From positions 1-5,895 of the forward strand of contig JADLDX010000071.1 in the NCBI GenBank assembly GCA_020846515.1: DNA of 5,895 nt, given 5' to 3'. This document shows, piece by piece, positions 4,013 to 5,895 of this stretch. Made by a program: the position numbers and the translations under genes. Position 1 is the stretch's first letter. Every line of letters begins with the position of its first letter. The notes under the pieces were generated by a model. That model was not told the DNA's origin, made no database searches, and saw only the letters and a program-made list of their open reading frames with translations. The stretch comes from Pirellulaceae bacterium. Lineage in GTDB: Bacteria > Planctomycetota > Planctomycetia > Pirellulales > Pirellulaceae.

Positions 4013-5895
4013 TTAGAGCTGCGCCAGCCAGGCTTTGGCCGCAGCATCAGAGGGCATGCGCCAATCGCCACGCGGAGAAAGGCTGATAGTGCCCACTTTG
4101 GGACCGTCGGGCACGCAGGAGCGTTTGAATTGGTTCGCAAAGAAACGCTTGAGGAAAACCATCAACGTGTGACGAATCTCATCTGCGGAGTAAGCTCGCG
4201 AAAAAACTGCCAGGCTGGCCATGTGCAACACTTTCTCCGGCGTATATCCAAACCTCAACAGGTGATACAAAAAAAAGTCGTGCAGTTCATAAGCACCCAC
4301 TGAGTCTTCCGTCGATTGTTCAATCGAGCCGTCGGCCGCCACAGGCAACAGTTCCGGCGAGATGGGCGTGTCGACCACGCGAAGCAAGACATCGCGTACG
4401 GCACCTTCAAAATGATGCTCGGCTGCATATTGGACCAAGAAGCGGACCAACGTCTTGGGTATCGATGTGTTCACGTTATACATCGACATGTGATCGCCGT
4501 TATAAGTGCTCCAGCCCAGAGCTTGTTCGGAGAGATCCCCTGTACCCAAGACAAAACCACGGCTCATCAGTAGCAAGGTACGCACGCGGGCTTGCACGTT
4601 CTCGAATACGAGATCGTTACGTTTGTCCCGGGGCACCTGACCAAGTTTCTCTTGGAATTCAGCCGTACTGATGTGGTCGATCTCTAGACCAAACGGACGA
4701 TGGGCTATGGCGCGAAACGTATCCAAGCAGATCTGTCGAATGTCGATCTCCTCGGAGCCGATACCCAAACCCTGCATGAGTTGACGAGCCGACTGCAACG
4801 TCCGCGAAGTCGTTCCATAACCGGGCATGGTGATGCCGGCGATACGCGTCAGCGGCCAATGCTGCTGGGTACAGGTCTTTACCGCGACCAACAAGGCCAG
4901 TGTACTATCCAGACCACCGGAGACGCCGATATTCAGCGGCATTGATGGACTGAGTTGCCGGACACGTTTGGTCAAGGCAGCGCACTGAATACCGAATATT
5001 TCTTCGCAACGCGCGTGTAGTTGCGGGCCGTTGGACGGTACAAACGGCGACGCAGGCACTTGACGCAGCGTCCCGCGCCCAGCGGGCACCATGTCGAACT
5101 CTACGTGGCGAAAAGTCGGCGCCAATCGCTGGGCGGCTAGTTGCCAACTGCCCATTACACGTCGGTCGTGCGCCAATCGCTGCAAATCGACGTCCGCGGT
5201 GGCTTGTGAAGAGTCTAACCAGGTACAACCGCCCGCACCTACACGCGATGATTGGGCCAGGATGGCACCGTTTTCGGCGATCAAGCAATGACCGCCAAAG
5301 ACCACATCGGTCGACGACTCGGTGGGGCCAGAGCTGGCATAGGCATAAGCAGCCGCACAGCGACCAGCCTGGCTTTGCACCAACATTTCGCGCCAAGCCG
5401 CTTTGCCTACCAATTCATTGCTGGCCGACAAGTTTAATAGCAGGTTTGCGCCGGCTGATGCTTGCAAGCTGCTGGGCGGTACCGGCATCCACAGGTCTTC
5501 ACAGATCTCAATGCCTACGATCAAATCACCGGCCTGCAGCAACACATCCACGCCGAAAGGCACCTGCGCATGGGTCGCCGATAGCGGCGAATCCAGGAAG
5601 CCCGCGCATGAACTCAGATTGACGATCGGCGGTTCATCACCCACCGCCGCAGTGAACCAGCGCGCTTCGTAAAATTCTTGGTAGTTGGGCAAGAACTGCT
5701 TGGGCACCAACGCCAGGACTCGTCCTTGGCTGATAGCCGCCGCTACGTTGTACAGCCCATTACCCACTCGCAACGGCAAACCGACAACCACCAACTGCTG
5801 TCGTCCGCTGGTGGCCCGAACCAGAGCGGCCAGACCTTCTGTGGCCGCGTTGAGCAACGTATCTTGAGCGAATAAATCGGCGCAGGTGTAACCGG
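4013..5895 (-). CDS. nadE: Glutamine-dependent NAD+ synthetase, missing its N-terminus at the window edge
   Basis: This enzyme catalyses the last step of NAD+ biosynthesis: glutamine supplies ammonia that converts deamido-NAD+ to NAD+ using ATP. The frame stays open to the right edge and begins GYTCADLFAQD, which fits just after the PEL motif of the amidase domain. The CDS is therefore truncated, with about 50-56 residues missing by comparison with the 679-residue Mycobacterium tuberculosis enzyme. The CN-hydrolase (glutaminase) domain runs from the edge to about 5065. Its catalytic Lys is in VPKQFLPNYQEFYE (codon 5699-5701) and its Cys in IEICEDLW (codon 5501-5503). The catalytic Glu should lie about 15 nt past the edge. 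The synthetase domain follows, with the SGGLDS pyrophosphate loop at 4904-4921, then GTGDLSEQALGWSTY, and FKRSCVPDGPKV near the C-terminus. A TTG codon at 5855-5857 is in frame but is not the start. No promoter is visible. Confidence 0.96.
   Translation of the reverse strand, partial: GYTCADLFAQDTLLNAATEGLAALVRATSGRQQLVVVGLPLRVGNGLYNVAAAISQGRVLALVPKQFLPNYQEFYEARWFTAAVGDEPPIVNLSSCAGFLDSPLSATHAQVPFGVDVLLQAGDLIVGIEICEDLWMPVPPSSLQASAGANLLLNLSASNELVGKAAWREMLVQSQAGRCAAAYAYASSGPTESSTDVVFGGHCLIAENGAILAQSSRVGAGGCTWLDSSQATADVDLQRLAHDRRVMGSWQLAAQRLAPTFRHVEFDMVPAGRGTLRQVPASPFVPSNGPQLHARCEEIFGIQCAALTKRVRQLSPSMPLNIGVSGGLDSTLALLVAVKTCTQQHWPLTRIAGITMPGYGTTSRTLQSARQLMQGLGIGSEEIDIRQICLDTFRAIAHRPFGLEIDHISTAEFQEKLGQVPRDKRNDLVFENVQARVRTLLLMSRGFVLGTGDLSEQALGWSTYNGDHMSMYNVNTSIPKTLVRFLVQYAAEHHFEGAVRDVLLRVVDTPISPELLPVAADGSIEQSTEDSVGAYELHDFFLYHLLRFGYTPEKVLHMASLAVFSRAYSADEIRHTLMVFLKRFFANQFKRSCVPDGPKVGTISLSPRGDWRMPSDAAAKAWLAQL

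Noticed and set aside
3767..4303. Plus-strand 178-residue open frame spanning the oxidoreductase end and the nadE C-terminus
   Set aside because: It overlaps two well-supported genes in other frames, and its sequence is arginine-rich shadow translation without a family signature.
4905..5396. Minus-strand 163-residue open frame inside nadE
   Set aside because: It lies in an alternative frame of nadE, with Cys/Arg-rich composition typical of a shadow frame. The real frame carries SGGLDS and the amidase motifs.
5855..5857. TTG as the start of nadE
   Set aside because: The frame stays open and conserved (GYTCADLFAQD) to the window edge, so the true start lies outside.

Overview
The window holds three protein genes and a repeat-rich stretch of about 400 bp at the left edge. 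It looks like ordinary bacterial chromosome: moderately GC-rich, closely spaced housekeeping genes, no mobile-element genes, no tRNA or rRNA, no CRISPR array. The ThrRS is of the Bacteroidetes/Planctomycetes-like kind (KPMNCPHHC and [15 protein letters not shown] motifs). It carries an insertion of about 61 residues in the catalytic domain, which I associate from memory with Planctomycetota. That lineage (Pirellulales-like) is my best guess, held with moderate confidence and not tested.

Layout. Positions 1-403 are non-coding. A perfect 13-bp hairpin sits at 22-56, two tandem 64-bp repeat units (period 67 bp) lie at 127-257, and a third partial copy lies at 259-272. A promoter/leader area with two possible hairpins and a perfect AGGAGG ribosome site then leads into thrS (404-2587, +). 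After a 172-bp gap comes an FAD-dependent oxidoreductase of the DAO family (2760-3962, +; a longer GTG start at 2643 is possible). A 50-bp convergent gap separates it from the glutamine-dependent NAD+ synthetase nadE (4013 to beyond 5895, -), whose first ~50-56 codons lie outside the window.

How the genes relate. ThrRS charges tRNA-Thr, NadE makes NAD+ from deamido-NAD+, and the oxidoreductase acts on an unknown (probably amine or amino-acid) substrate. I see no pathway linking them, and the oxidoreductase and nadE are convergent.

The most interesting signal is in the non-coding left end. The apparent terminator at 22-56 and the first hairpins of the 64-bp repeats share one architecture: GGGAGGG, then T, then a perfect hairpin beginning and ending in CG, then GGGAGGG again. 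The stems differ completely in sequence between the two types, yet each is perfectly self-complementary. This looks like a modular family of repeat elements with conserved G-rich borders and an exchangeable hairpin, and it could fold as a G-quadruplex with a duplex loop. Secondary signals are a possible tRNA-Thr anticodon mimic or operator before thrS, and the large ThrRS insertion.
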